DNA of 6,676 bases from an uncultured Eubacteriales bacterium (GTDB lineage: Bacteria > Bacillota > Clostridia > Christensenellales > Borkfalkiaceae), in NCBI GenBank assembly GCA_902767455.1, contig CACXHH010000289.1:1-6676 (forward strand), written 5' to 3'. Of this stretch, positions 1 to 6,676 are shown in pieces (position 1 is the first letter of the stretch; the number at the start of each line of letters is the position of its first letter). The translations under genes were made by a program, and so were the position numbers. Below the pieces are notes generated by a model that did not search any database, had not been told where the DNA came from, and saw only the letters and a program-made list of their open reading frames with translations.

Positions 1-1
1 A

Positions 2-1000
2 AAACAATCACAACTAGGTAGAAACTTATCCTATACATACATGGCACTTACATCAGCACAAGATTCTTTTAATACATTTAAGGAAGCTGGGGCTAGTGAT
101 ATGGTTGCAGGATGGGCTTTTGTTGCAAATGCGGTTGCACTAGGTCGTTTAATGGCAACTGATTATGGTAAAGGTTTATTATTCAAAGGTTCTTGGCTAG
201 ATGAAAACGTTTTAAGAGAGCCTGCAAGACAAGCCGCTAATGAAGTAAGAGCTGAATTAACTAAAGGTATAGAAACAGCCGCTCCAAAACAAAGAGCCAA
301 ATTTATCCAGAAACTTGTAGATATTTATACCAAGAATTTCTCTTCCATGGCAGCAGATACTTTTGTAAACAGAGGTATGTCGGAAGCTTTAGAAGAAGTA
401 ATGGAAGAAGGTATCATTGATGTTCAAAAAGCAATCACTGGTGTTGCAGAAGCTATAGGTGTGAATGTTGGAGAACAAAAACTTGACTTTGGACTTTCTT
501 GAAACGATATTCTTCAAAGATACGGAATGGCTGCAGCAGGCGGTTTCATTGGAGGTGGTATTTTCCATTTTCAAGGAAAATGAGATAAATTCCTTGCAAA
601 TGATATGGTACAACATACTGATGAAGACACACTACAAAAACTCACTTATTATATTGCACAGGGAAGAGGACAAGAAATTCGTGATTTTTATAGACAATGG
701 CATAAAAAAGGTCTACTTGGTTCTACAAGTCTTGGAACTAATTTAACTACAATTACTTCTGTTAATGGATCCGAAGTTGTATCTGAACCTGCTAGAAATA
801 ATCTTTCTCAAAACGATGTTGTATTCAATACTATGATGTCATATATTGATAGTATTGAAAGTACAATTTCTAAAGAAGGTTTATTAGTTGATACCGGTTC
901 TTTAGTGAGAAACGCATTGAACGGATATAAAGAAACGGATAAATCATTACGTGGGGACACTCTTATTAATTTAGGTGTTCATGACTTACTAATAAAAGAT
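2..1000 (+). other. N-terminal helical region with Glu-rich helix and Ala/Gly-rich hydrophobic segment
   Basis: This is residues 1-333 of the partial protein. A mildly hydrophobic stretch near residues 34-52 (AGWAFVANAVALGRLMA) is followed by charged helical sequence. Next comes an acidic helix, SEALEEVMEEGIIDVQKAI (residues 127-145), and a small-residue hydrophobic segment, AAAGGFIGGGIF (177-188). Trp at 167 and 194, both encoded by TGA, flank that segment. An acidic amphipathic helix followed by a glycine-zipper-like segment recalls large phage internal or ejected virion proteins and membrane-interacting segments. That comparison is from general knowledge of such proteins, not a match I can prove. 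No signal peptide can be judged because the true N-terminus lies upstream, and no enzymatic motif was recognised. Confidence 0.5.
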
Positions 1001-4000
1001 ATCTATGATGTAGCTACTAAGATTGTAGAAAAAAATGCAGAAATACAATCTGAAATTGGTAAATTAACTGTTAAATCAGATTCTCCTGATGCGAAAAAAG
1101 ACACTGAAGAAAATATTAAAAACAGTGACAAACTTAAACAGTTAGAGGTTGAATTACAAGCGCTTAGAGACCGTAGAGATATGATTCTCAAAGGTGAAAA
1201 TAACTGGAAATATGTAGGTCAGGCAATATTCGCGTCCAAACCAGAATTAGCAAAACAGTTTATTGATTTAAGTCCAGAAAAATATTCACAAGTAGTTTTA
1301 GGTAGAGAATTAAATTCTTTAACTGAAGAAGAAAAAGCAAATTTAATGGAAAAACATGCTGAATATATGAAAGATGTTGGTAAGAATAAACTTCTTAGAG
1401 CATTTGATTTATATTTAGATTTATCTAGAAAGTTTGCTGAGCCACTACTTCAACAAAACGAAGATTTAAAAGTACACTCTTTAAATGAAACTCGACGTGT
1501 TGGAACTAGATTCCAGGAAGATTTATGAAAACGTTTAGGCGAATATCACAAAATATCTAACGAGTATGGTCGTTTAGTAGCAAAGCAAGAAAAAACTGAA
1601 GAAGATATTGTTAAAATTTCTGAATTAAAGAAACAAATGGAAGCAATGGATTTATCTTTCACACAAGAAGGACAAAATCCATATACAATGTTAATCCATC
1701 CATCCCAAGACAATATTCAAATCGTTGATCTTCTCTCTAAAGGATTGCTTACTTCAGAACAATCTGGGCAAGCATATGCCTTAATTAAAGAAATGTATCA
1801 AAAATATGCTGCAGATCATACGCAGTTAAATAATGACTACGAATACGAAGCTTTGTTGAGAAACACAGTAGCAGATTTCTTACAAGTAGGTTCTATGGAA
1901 GATAGGGTTGATAGTTGGTTAAGTGGAATTGAATATAGAGAAAGTGATGAAGGTCAAGACATGGGTCTGTGGACATCTTGATTAATGGACAATGAACTTT
2001 ATGATGTATTATACAACGAAGAAGAAGATATAACAGATTATGAATCTGAATTTATGCGTAATCCTAAATCTTCTGCACTTAACTTTATTCAGAATCTTGG
2101 AGTAAATAATAAAGTTGCCCTTCAAGCATTGAATCAAATTCAATTAAATATGAAGGAAAAGGGTTTCTCTAAAGCTGATATTGATTTACTATTATCTGAA
2201 ATTGTTCCAGAATATGTAGAAGCAGGACAAATTAAATTAGTAACCGATTTTATTAAGGAAATTGATGGATTACGTCAAAATATAAAATATTCTTCTTTCA
2301 GTGATTTATTACAATATTTTGCAACTGATCTTTTAGGAGAACGTAATTCTCTAGTAGATTTAATAGAAAATGAGAAACGTAAACTCGCTAATTCTCCTAA
2401 CTTAGAAGATTATATTATTAGAAATCCGCAAGTACTTGCTGAACTCGAAGAACTTATTGATTTAATTAAAGTTGTACGTGGAGTAGTTCAAGGAAGTGTT
2501 GATAAAACAAATGGATCTATTAATTCATCCAAACATGGAGAAGATTATATTTCTCTTCCAGAAATTGATGAAAATGCAGCAAGAATTCTTCAGAGACAAT
2601 CTTATGATTTAGAAAATGAAATATTAACATTAATTAGTATTTCTAAATTAAATAGTCAACGTGCACTAAAGATTCACGAAGAGATTGATAAAAACATGCG
2701 TGGAAAATTTATTCATGCACTAATAAATAATCCTACATTTGTTGAGAAATTTGGAAAAACGTTTTATACAGCAGATGCTGCTGGAAATCAAATTCCTATC
2801 GATATTGCAAAAATTGCAAATGATTTGCTTCAAGGTAAAATCGATTTATCAAAACCGGAAACCGCTGATCCTGGTGACTTACTAAGATTTGAAGTTGCTT
2901 TTGAAACAGAGCTTTATAAAACCGTTACAAACACTATTACTGGAAAGAATTCACAAGAAGCTGGTAAAGCTTTAGTTGATATGTTTCCAGAAGCTTGAAA
3001 TCTTGACACCACAGTAATGGGTACTGATACAGAAACTATTACACCGTATTCGTTACTGTCTTATTTACAAATGGTTTTAAGCTTACCTGCTGAATCATTC
3101 TATACTAAGTATGAAACTGTTACACAAGCAGAGGATTCTCAGTTTGCGCCAATTTATGGTCAAGAAATGGCATTACGTAATGTATCAGCAATGATTGCCA
3201 ATCCAGAATTAGCAAATGCTATTCTTGAACAATTAGCAAATCGTGTTGATTTATCTAAGATCGATCCAAAAGATAAAGAAAGTATTAAATGGATATCAAA
3301 TCTAACTACATTACCTAATACTGTAATCATTCCGGGTGGTGCCGGTTGTGGAAAAACTACGGCTATTGCAACTAACATCGCAAAGATGTATGCAGATTAC
3401 GATCACGAGTTTATATGTTTAGCTCCAGAAAAGGAACAAGCAGAAAATCTTGCTAAGGCTATTGGAGAAGGAACCAGAAAAACTGATAAAGCAACATTCT
3501 TTAAAACAGCTTTTAATGTAGATTTACAAAAATACAGATTCAATGATAAAACCGGACATTCTGAATTAACGGAAGTTCCAGTAATAAATGATAGGGTATT
3601 TGATAGATCCAAAAAATTAAAAATTTTATTTATTGATGAGGTTAGTTTATTTACTGAATCTGAATTAAAGCTTATAAGTAATTATGCTGTTCGAAATGGG
3701 ATTGTTGTTGTTGGATTGGGTGATCCTGTACAGAATTCTGCAAAAGTTTATACAGATGAAATTCTTACTGAAAATGGAGAAACAAAATACGACTCAGAAA
3801 AGACTTGACATTCTAGTGGCTTAGAAGATTGTATTTATTTTGGAAGTTCTTATTTAACCGCATCTTTACGTACATCTAATTTAGCAAAATTTGAAAACTT
3901 TAATTCTTTGAGTAAAGCTTTAAATGATGTAATGCACGAATGAAAAAGACAACCTTGGTTATCTTTAGCTGAATTAAATGCCTTCTTACCGCAAACTATA

Positions 4001-6676
4001 AAAATTAAAGCTTTCGAAAATGACGATATTTTCTATGGTGATAAAACTGTAGAAGATAACGTAGATTTAAAACAACTTGCAGCAAAATATATATCTCGTG
4101 GTAAAGTTACAATCATAACCGATAACTTAAATAAATATCAAGATTTACCAGAAGGTGTTGAAGTTAAAGCATATAATAAAATGCAAGGTATGGAAACAGA
4201 CTTTGTATTAGTTGATGTTGACTTTACAAAAAATAATAACATTGGAGGTTCAGTAAATAAATATTCTACATTAAGAGATTTATATACTATAACACAACGT
4301 TCAAGAATAGGAACTATTATAAAAGAGGATGGATTAAAATCTACACTATCAATGGTTGTTTGAGACGATAATAATCCTGAAGTAGCTCAAAAGGTTATAA
4401 TGAGTGAACAAGATATTAACGTGTTCAAACAAAAACGTGGAGAAATTCTTGCTACTTTAAATAAATCTGATGACTTGTTTGATTATGTGTACGAATTTAA
4501 AACTGTAGCACCAAGTACACCGGCTGTTGTGCCAACTAATCCTACGACACCACCTCCGTCTGTACCGCCAATCACTCCACCTCCACCAACGCCCCCTACT
4601 CCACCACAAGTTCCCCCTACTATACCTCCAACATCTGGAGGACAGCAAGGAACTCCTGGAAATGGAAACGGAAGTAATTCTCCAGCAGGAAATCCTACTG
4701 GAAATCCTCCTACACCAGTTGTACCTCCAGAAACTCCAGTTCCATCAGCACCTAGTTCAGAACCTGTTTCATATGCACAATCTGCACAAGCTTTCACTGC
4801 AAAAGGAAGCACTAGAACATATAATTCTCAGTTTAGTTCTTTTGTTTATGGACAAGACTTTAAAGGATTTGAACACAGTTCTCCAGACTCTTTAATTAAT
4901 TGAAAGAATCGAAATGGCGGAGATAAGATTACTATTCCTGAGAATACTTATAAAAAGTTATTGTTATATGTTAGTTCTGGAATTAGAACCGAACTTCCAG
5001 TAAATTTAGACAGTTTACTAATGGAAATTAATGATTCTAAACATAATAAGGACATAGATGTTTCTGGTTTTATTTCTAATTTGAAACAAGTGTTATCTAC
5101 AGATCCTGAATTATACGTTTTACCATTTAACAAAGATTTTAGATTAATTACTGCTGTTTATAGAACTGCAAATGATGCTTTACAACTTCCAATTGGATTA
5201 ACAAAAACTACTGCAACTGGTAGATATGTTGGTAAATTTAAACGTACTAAAAATATAGAAAAACGTAAAGGTAATGAAACATGACGTTCTTTAGAAGATT
5301 TCAAAGCACAACATCCAAATATATTAATAACACCAGTATGGGGCGTTAATGCAGAAGAAATTAATGCAAAATTTGCAGATGCTGGTGAAGATATAAATCC
5401 CGGTAAAGTTTCTATTGTTATGACAGATGAACCTGCTTATATAGACTATTTACATAATTGGTATGTACCAGATATTAGTGCAGACTGGTGAATAAGTCAT
5501 TATAAGGATTTATGCCACATGTGTATACAAAAACCAGTTAATCCACAAACAATATTAAAATTTATAACCTCTCTAAAGTATCATGCTTTAGAAACGAAGG
5601 GAGACCAAAACACTATAAATATTTTAATGGAAAGGGGTTTATGAGAAAATCCACAACAAATTGTTGGATATTTAACTGGAAATGATTTGATTAATCTTCC
5701 AACTGGTTCTAAATATTATCAAACATTAGAGAGTCGTTCATGACAAGCTTTACCAATGGATAGAGCAAAAATGTTTATGAGAATTGGTGCAGAAGCTGCT
5801 TATCAAACTCCAGATTTTAATAATATGATTTTAAATATGACTGCTTTTATGCATTTCTTATTTAAACCTAATCAGAGAGTAAATGATGAAAAGCATGCTA
5901 TGATTTTAACTAGTAATGATGCAAACGGTTTTCCAATTAGTTATATTATAAAACCTAAAATGAATAATGAAGGACATATTATTGGATATAACGCAACTCC
6001 TTATGTAAATGGCACTTATACTGAAAGTAAGGATGATCCATTCTTCCAATATGAAACTAAATTCCCATTTAGAAAGATATCACAACAATTATTTGGAAAA
6101 TCTGTTGTAGGCATGGAATTTGTAAGGTTAGTTAATTTTGTAGGATCAGATGATTATTCATTACAAAATTTATCTCCAAATGATAATATTTTTATGTTAT
6201 TTGGAACACAAGCATATAATTGAGATCAATTATCTCAAAAGATGTTAAATAATGAATTTATCAACGGTATTTATGTAAATGATTCTGCTGGCGAATTTCT
6301 TTATCCAGATAGTGCTTTCCGTAAATTTACAGGAAATAAGGAAGGATATTATATTAAAGGCGATGTTTGAGGAAGTGTTTGAGAAATTGACGAATCTGCA
6401 ATAAAACCTCTTATAAATCCTGTACAAGGACCGGAACCAGACACAAAAACTCCTATGTTCATGGAAGAATTTGAGAAAATTAAAAAGATTCTTCCTAAAG
6501 AATATAAAGAAGCATGGGATAGGAAACTAGCAAACGCTTTAGAAAGAGTAAAAGCTAGGGAAAATATGGATCAAGTATTAAATTCTATGATTCAAGGAAT
6601 TAACAACAATATGGCATTTACATATAATAACTGAAAAGGTACTCGAGTTGTTAAAAATGGAGATAAATACAATATT
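2..6676 (+). CDS. Giant multidomain protein with central SF1 helicase, TGA read as Trp (partial at both ends)
   Basis: One frame is open across the whole window, giving 2225 residues with no start or end inside it. The only interruptions are 17 TGA codons; TAA and TAG are absent. In DNA this AT-rich, roughly 120 in-frame TAA/TAG would be expected by chance. The first codons (positions 2-40) are open and the ATG at 41 has no Shine-Dalgarno sequence at a useful distance, so the gene very probably starts upstream. Order of parts: helical N-terminal region, coiled-coil-like segment, long helical region, superfamily 1 helicase core (about residues 1106-1454), Pro-rich linker (1504-1588) and an unrecognised C-terminal region. 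The helicase implies ATP-driven action on nucleic acid. The remainder is not assigned. Size and architecture resemble the giant virion-associated or polyvalent proteins of large phages, which is inference. A mollicute or mobile-element protein is the alternative. I am confident of the single ORF and less so of its biology. Confidence 0.93.
1003..1200 (+). other. Coiled-coil-like charged segment
   Basis: Residues about 334-400 are dense in Glu, Lys, Asp, Gln and Leu/Ile, with hydrophobic residues at near-heptad spacing in two arms: IVEKNAEIQSEIGKL, and then KLKQLEVELQALRDRRDMIL. A Ser/Pro/Asp-containing turn (VKSDSPDAKKD) separates the arms. The arrangement suggests an antiparallel helical hairpin within the longer helical part of the protein. 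A second Lys/Glu-rich helical patch, with KISELKKQMEAMD, follows near residues 536-548. This was judged by eye, and a coiled-coil predictor would settle it. Confidence 0.5.
1201..2998 (+). other. Long helical region of unknown function
   Basis: Residues about 401-999 show no recognisable catalytic motif. The composition is rich in Leu, Ile, Glu, Asp, Asn and Lys, with many predicted-helix-like stretches, such as ALNQIQLNMKEKGFSKADID and EELIDLIKVVRGVVQGSVD, and few Gly or Pro. No cysteine occurs here. In-frame TGA at residues 509, 660 and 999 would split it into three false ORFs under the standard code. Residues 657-660 carry TGG and TGA Trp codons three residues apart (GLWTSW). Its position between the N-terminal region and the helicase suggests a scaffold or spacer made of helical bundles, which is inference. 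It could equally hold diverged domains visible only to profile searches. Confidence 0.5.
3335..3358 (+). other. Walker A (P-loop) motif
   Basis: The codons spell GGAGCGKT (residues 1112-1119), a full GxxxxGK[ST] match. It is preceded by a hydrophobic beta strand (TVIIP) and followed by a helix (TAIATNIAKMYADY), as in P-loop NTPases. The lysine and threonine needed for phosphate and Mg2+ binding are both present, so the site looks active. The cysteine in the loop (C1116) is the first cysteine in the window's translation. Confidence 0.92.
3623..3733 (+). other. Walker B (DEVS) and motif III (GDPVQ) of the helicase
   Basis: A hydrophobic strand ILFI leads into DEVS (residues 1212-1215), the DExx box that coordinates Mg2+ and activates water. 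About 25 residues later a second strand, IVVVGLGD, runs into GDPVQ (1240-1244). The glutamine of motif III senses the gamma-phosphate in SF1 helicases. The short spacing and the GDPxQ form point to SF1 rather than SF2 or AAA+ proteins. Confidence 0.88.
4163..4306 (+). other. C-terminal helicase motifs V and VI
   Basis: KAYNKMQGMETDFVLVDVDF (residues 1388-1407) corresponds to the SF1 motif Va/V pattern 'hkxQGxExdxVivd', which contacts nucleic acid and links to ATP hydrolysis. LYTITQRSR (1427-1435) matches the motif VI pattern 'lYvalTRar' and supplies the arginine finger, R1433. Together they show that the second RecA-like domain is complete and intact, which argues against a decayed gene. Both lie downstream of two in-frame TGA codons within the same domain. 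Confidence 0.8.
4592..4621 (+). repeat. Short direct repeat of a 9-base unit in the Pro-rich linker
   Basis: The nonamer ccccctact occurs at 4592-4600 and 4613-4621, both in frame as Pro-Pro-Thr. These short in-frame units are typical of a linker that grows and shrinks by slippage. They have no visible role beyond coding. Confidence 0.65.
4688..4708 (+). repeat. Short direct repeat ggaaatcct in the Pro-rich linker
   Basis: ggaaatcct occurs at 4688-4696 and again at 4700-4708, separated by a single act codon, and encodes GNP-T-GNP. It lies in the Gly/Asn-rich second half of the linker and is best explained by local duplication inside the coding sequence. Confidence 0.65.
4766..6676 (+). other. 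C-terminal region of unrecognised fold (continues past the window)
   Basis: Residues 1589-2225 follow the proline linker and differ in character from the helical first half. They contain more aromatic residues and more strand-like stretches, for example ILITPVWGVN, KVSIVMTDEPAYIDYL, ISYIIKPKMNNEGHIIGYN and FMLFGTQAYNW. A charged helical patch returns near the end (EEFEKIKKILPKEYKEAW). Nine of the 17 TGA-encoded Trp residues lie here. A lone CHMC pair at residues 1838-1841 is the only cysteine content. No catalytic signature was recognised, so I assign no function. The mixed alpha/beta character suggests one or more folded globular domains, which could be structural, nucleic acid-processing or effector domains. 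Confidence 0.6.

Larger units (their letters stand above)
3317..4363 (+). other. Superfamily 1 helicase/ATPase core domain
   Basis: Residues about 1106-1454 contain the ordered motifs of an SF1 helicase. Motif I (Walker A) is GGAGCGKT, residues 1112-1119. Motif II (Walker B) is ILFIDEVS, with D1212 and E1213. Motif III is GDPVQ, residues 1240-1244. Motif IV is in SLRTSN with R1290. Motif V is KMQGMETDFVLVDVD with Q1395, G1396 and E1398. Motif VI is LYTITQRSR with R1433 and R1435. Order and spacing fit RecD/UvrD/Pif1-type SF1 proteins, in which these residues bind ATP and couple hydrolysis to movement on DNA. A possible Q-motif equivalent is YGQEMAL (Q1054), though it sits further upstream than usual. 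TGA-encoded Trp residues at 1269 and 1314 fall between motifs III and V, and one at 1454 closes the domain. I cannot assign an exact subfamily. Confidence 0.82.
4511..4765 (+). other. Proline-rich interdomain linker
   Basis: Residues 1504-1588 are low complexity: 33 of 85 are Pro, and most of the others are Thr, Gly, Ser, Val and Asn. The first half is PPxPP-like (for example TPPPPTPPTPP) and the second is Gly/Asn-rich with a GNPTGNP repeat. Such stretches form extended polyproline or disordered linkers that hold domains apart. Here it sits about 50 residues after the helicase core and before an unrelated-looking C-terminal region, so it probably marks a domain boundary. Local G+C is raised by the CCN codons. 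The long antisense frame opposite it is a by-product of those codons. Confidence 0.9.
500..6634 (+). other. Set of 17 in-frame TGA codons reassigned to tryptophan
   Basis: In-frame TGA codons begin at 500, 581, 1526, 1979, 2996, 3806, 3941, 4361, 4901, 5282, 5489, 5642, 5741, 6221, 6368, 6380 and 6632 (residues 167, 194, 509, 660, 999, 1269, 1314, 1454, 1634, 1761, 1830, 1881, 1914, 2074, 2123, 2127 and 2211). TGG is used 12 times in the same frame, at 113, 194, 698, 1205, 1916, 1970, 3290, 3956, 5339, 5459, 5486 and 6515. Translation continues without a frame change after every TGA. Trp fits the contexts, for example FQGK-W-DKF, GDV-W-GSV-W-EID and SADW-W-ISH. Gly (code 25) fits less well, since glycine is already well served by GGN codons and many sites have aromatic or amphipathic surroundings. 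Decoding would need a tRNA-Trp with a UCA anticodon, which is not in this window. Confidence 0.9.

Noticed and set aside
465..746. Overlapping plus-strand ORF in another frame
   Set aside because: It lies wholly within the long ORF, has no plausible ribosome binding site, and its composition is that of an off-frame shadow.
3003..3031. TTGACA resembling a -35 promoter element (a second copy is at 3805-3810)
   Set aside because: No convincing TATAAT lies 16-18 bases downstream of either, and both are inside the coding frame where a TTGA string arises from the Trp TGA codon.
4391..4402. Possible internal start: AAGG five bases before the ATG at 4400, opening the Pro-rich C-terminal part
   Set aside because: The Shine-Dalgarno match is only four bases, and such matches are common in Lys/Glu codons of AT-rich genes. 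The frame is continuous with the helicase, so a separate product is unsupported.
4483..4812. Antisense ORF of 109 residues, very Gly/Val-rich
   Set aside because: It is the complement of the proline-rich linker, where CCN codons read back as GGN. It has no ribosome binding site and is compositional noise.
5513..5524. CHMC as a zinc finger
   Set aside because: There is only one Cys pair, and no other cysteine occurs within several hundred residues to complete a zinc site. Nearby His residues alone are not a recognisable pattern.
41..6223. A string of separate small plus-strand genes (for example 41-502, 605-1528, 1637-1981, 1985-2998, 3017-3808, 4400-4903, 5756-6223)
   Set aside because: All share one frame, each is bounded by TGA only, none of the clearer internal starts has a good ribosome binding site, and the helicase motifs are split across them. 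They are pieces of one recoded gene.
500..6634. A decaying pseudogene with nonsense mutations
   Set aside because: All 17 in-frame stops are TGA, none is TAA or TAG, there is no frameshift in 6.7 kb, and the ATPase residues are intact. Random decay would give mixed stop types and frameshifts.
500..6634. Selenocysteine insertion at TGA
   Set aside because: Seventeen sites in one protein, with no redox-type contexts and no evident hairpin element after them, do not fit a selenoprotein. The parallel use of TGG in the same peptide contexts fits Trp.
500..6634. Genetic code 25 (TGA as Gly) from a Gracilibacteria-type lineage
   Set aside because: Contexts such as NNWK, GLW and the adjacent tgg-tga pair favour Trp. 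It is not fully excluded without homolog alignments.

Overview
The window is a single protein-coding stretch. One plus-strand reading frame, with its first complete codon at position 2, runs from edge to edge: 2225 codons with no TAA, no TAG and no frameshift. It is broken only by TGA, 17 times. Read with the standard code it looks like about ten short co-directional ORFs. Read with TGA as tryptophan (genetic code 4) it is one continuous protein that is open at both ends. Both codons are used for Trp (12 TGG, 17 TGA), sometimes in matching peptide contexts.

Layout by residue, counted from the first codon in the window: 1-333, a helical N-terminal part with a Glu-rich amphipathic helix followed by an Ala/Gly-rich hydrophobic segment; about 334-400, a charged coiled-coil-like stretch; about 400-1000, a long, mostly helical acidic/lysine-rich region with no recognised domain; about 1000-1105, a short lead-in; about 1106-1454, a superfamily 1 helicase/ATPase core with Walker A, DEVS Walker B, GDPVQ, SLRTSN, QGMET and LYTITQRSR motifs; 1504-1588, a proline-rich low-complexity linker (33 Pro in 85 residues); 1589-2225, a C-terminal region of unrecognised fold that continues past the window. 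Only five cysteines occur in the whole translation.

The organism cannot be named from this window. The DNA is AT-rich (about one third G+C in sampled lines), and TGA is read as Trp while TGG stays common. A giant multidomain protein with a central helicase suits a TGA-recoded bacteriophage, such as the large code-4 phages known from gut metagenomes, in which such proteins are often virion-associated or injected (polyvalent-type). A mollicute chromosome or one of its mobile elements, where code 4 is native, is the main alternative. No RNA gene, promoter, terminator, CRISPR array, mobile element or intergenic gap is visible. No stretch over 300 bases lacks coding sequence.

My working model, which is inference, is a phage polyprotein made late in infection. 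Its helical N-terminal half could package or anchor it, the helicase could act on DNA, and the C-terminal region hangs from a flexible proline linker.
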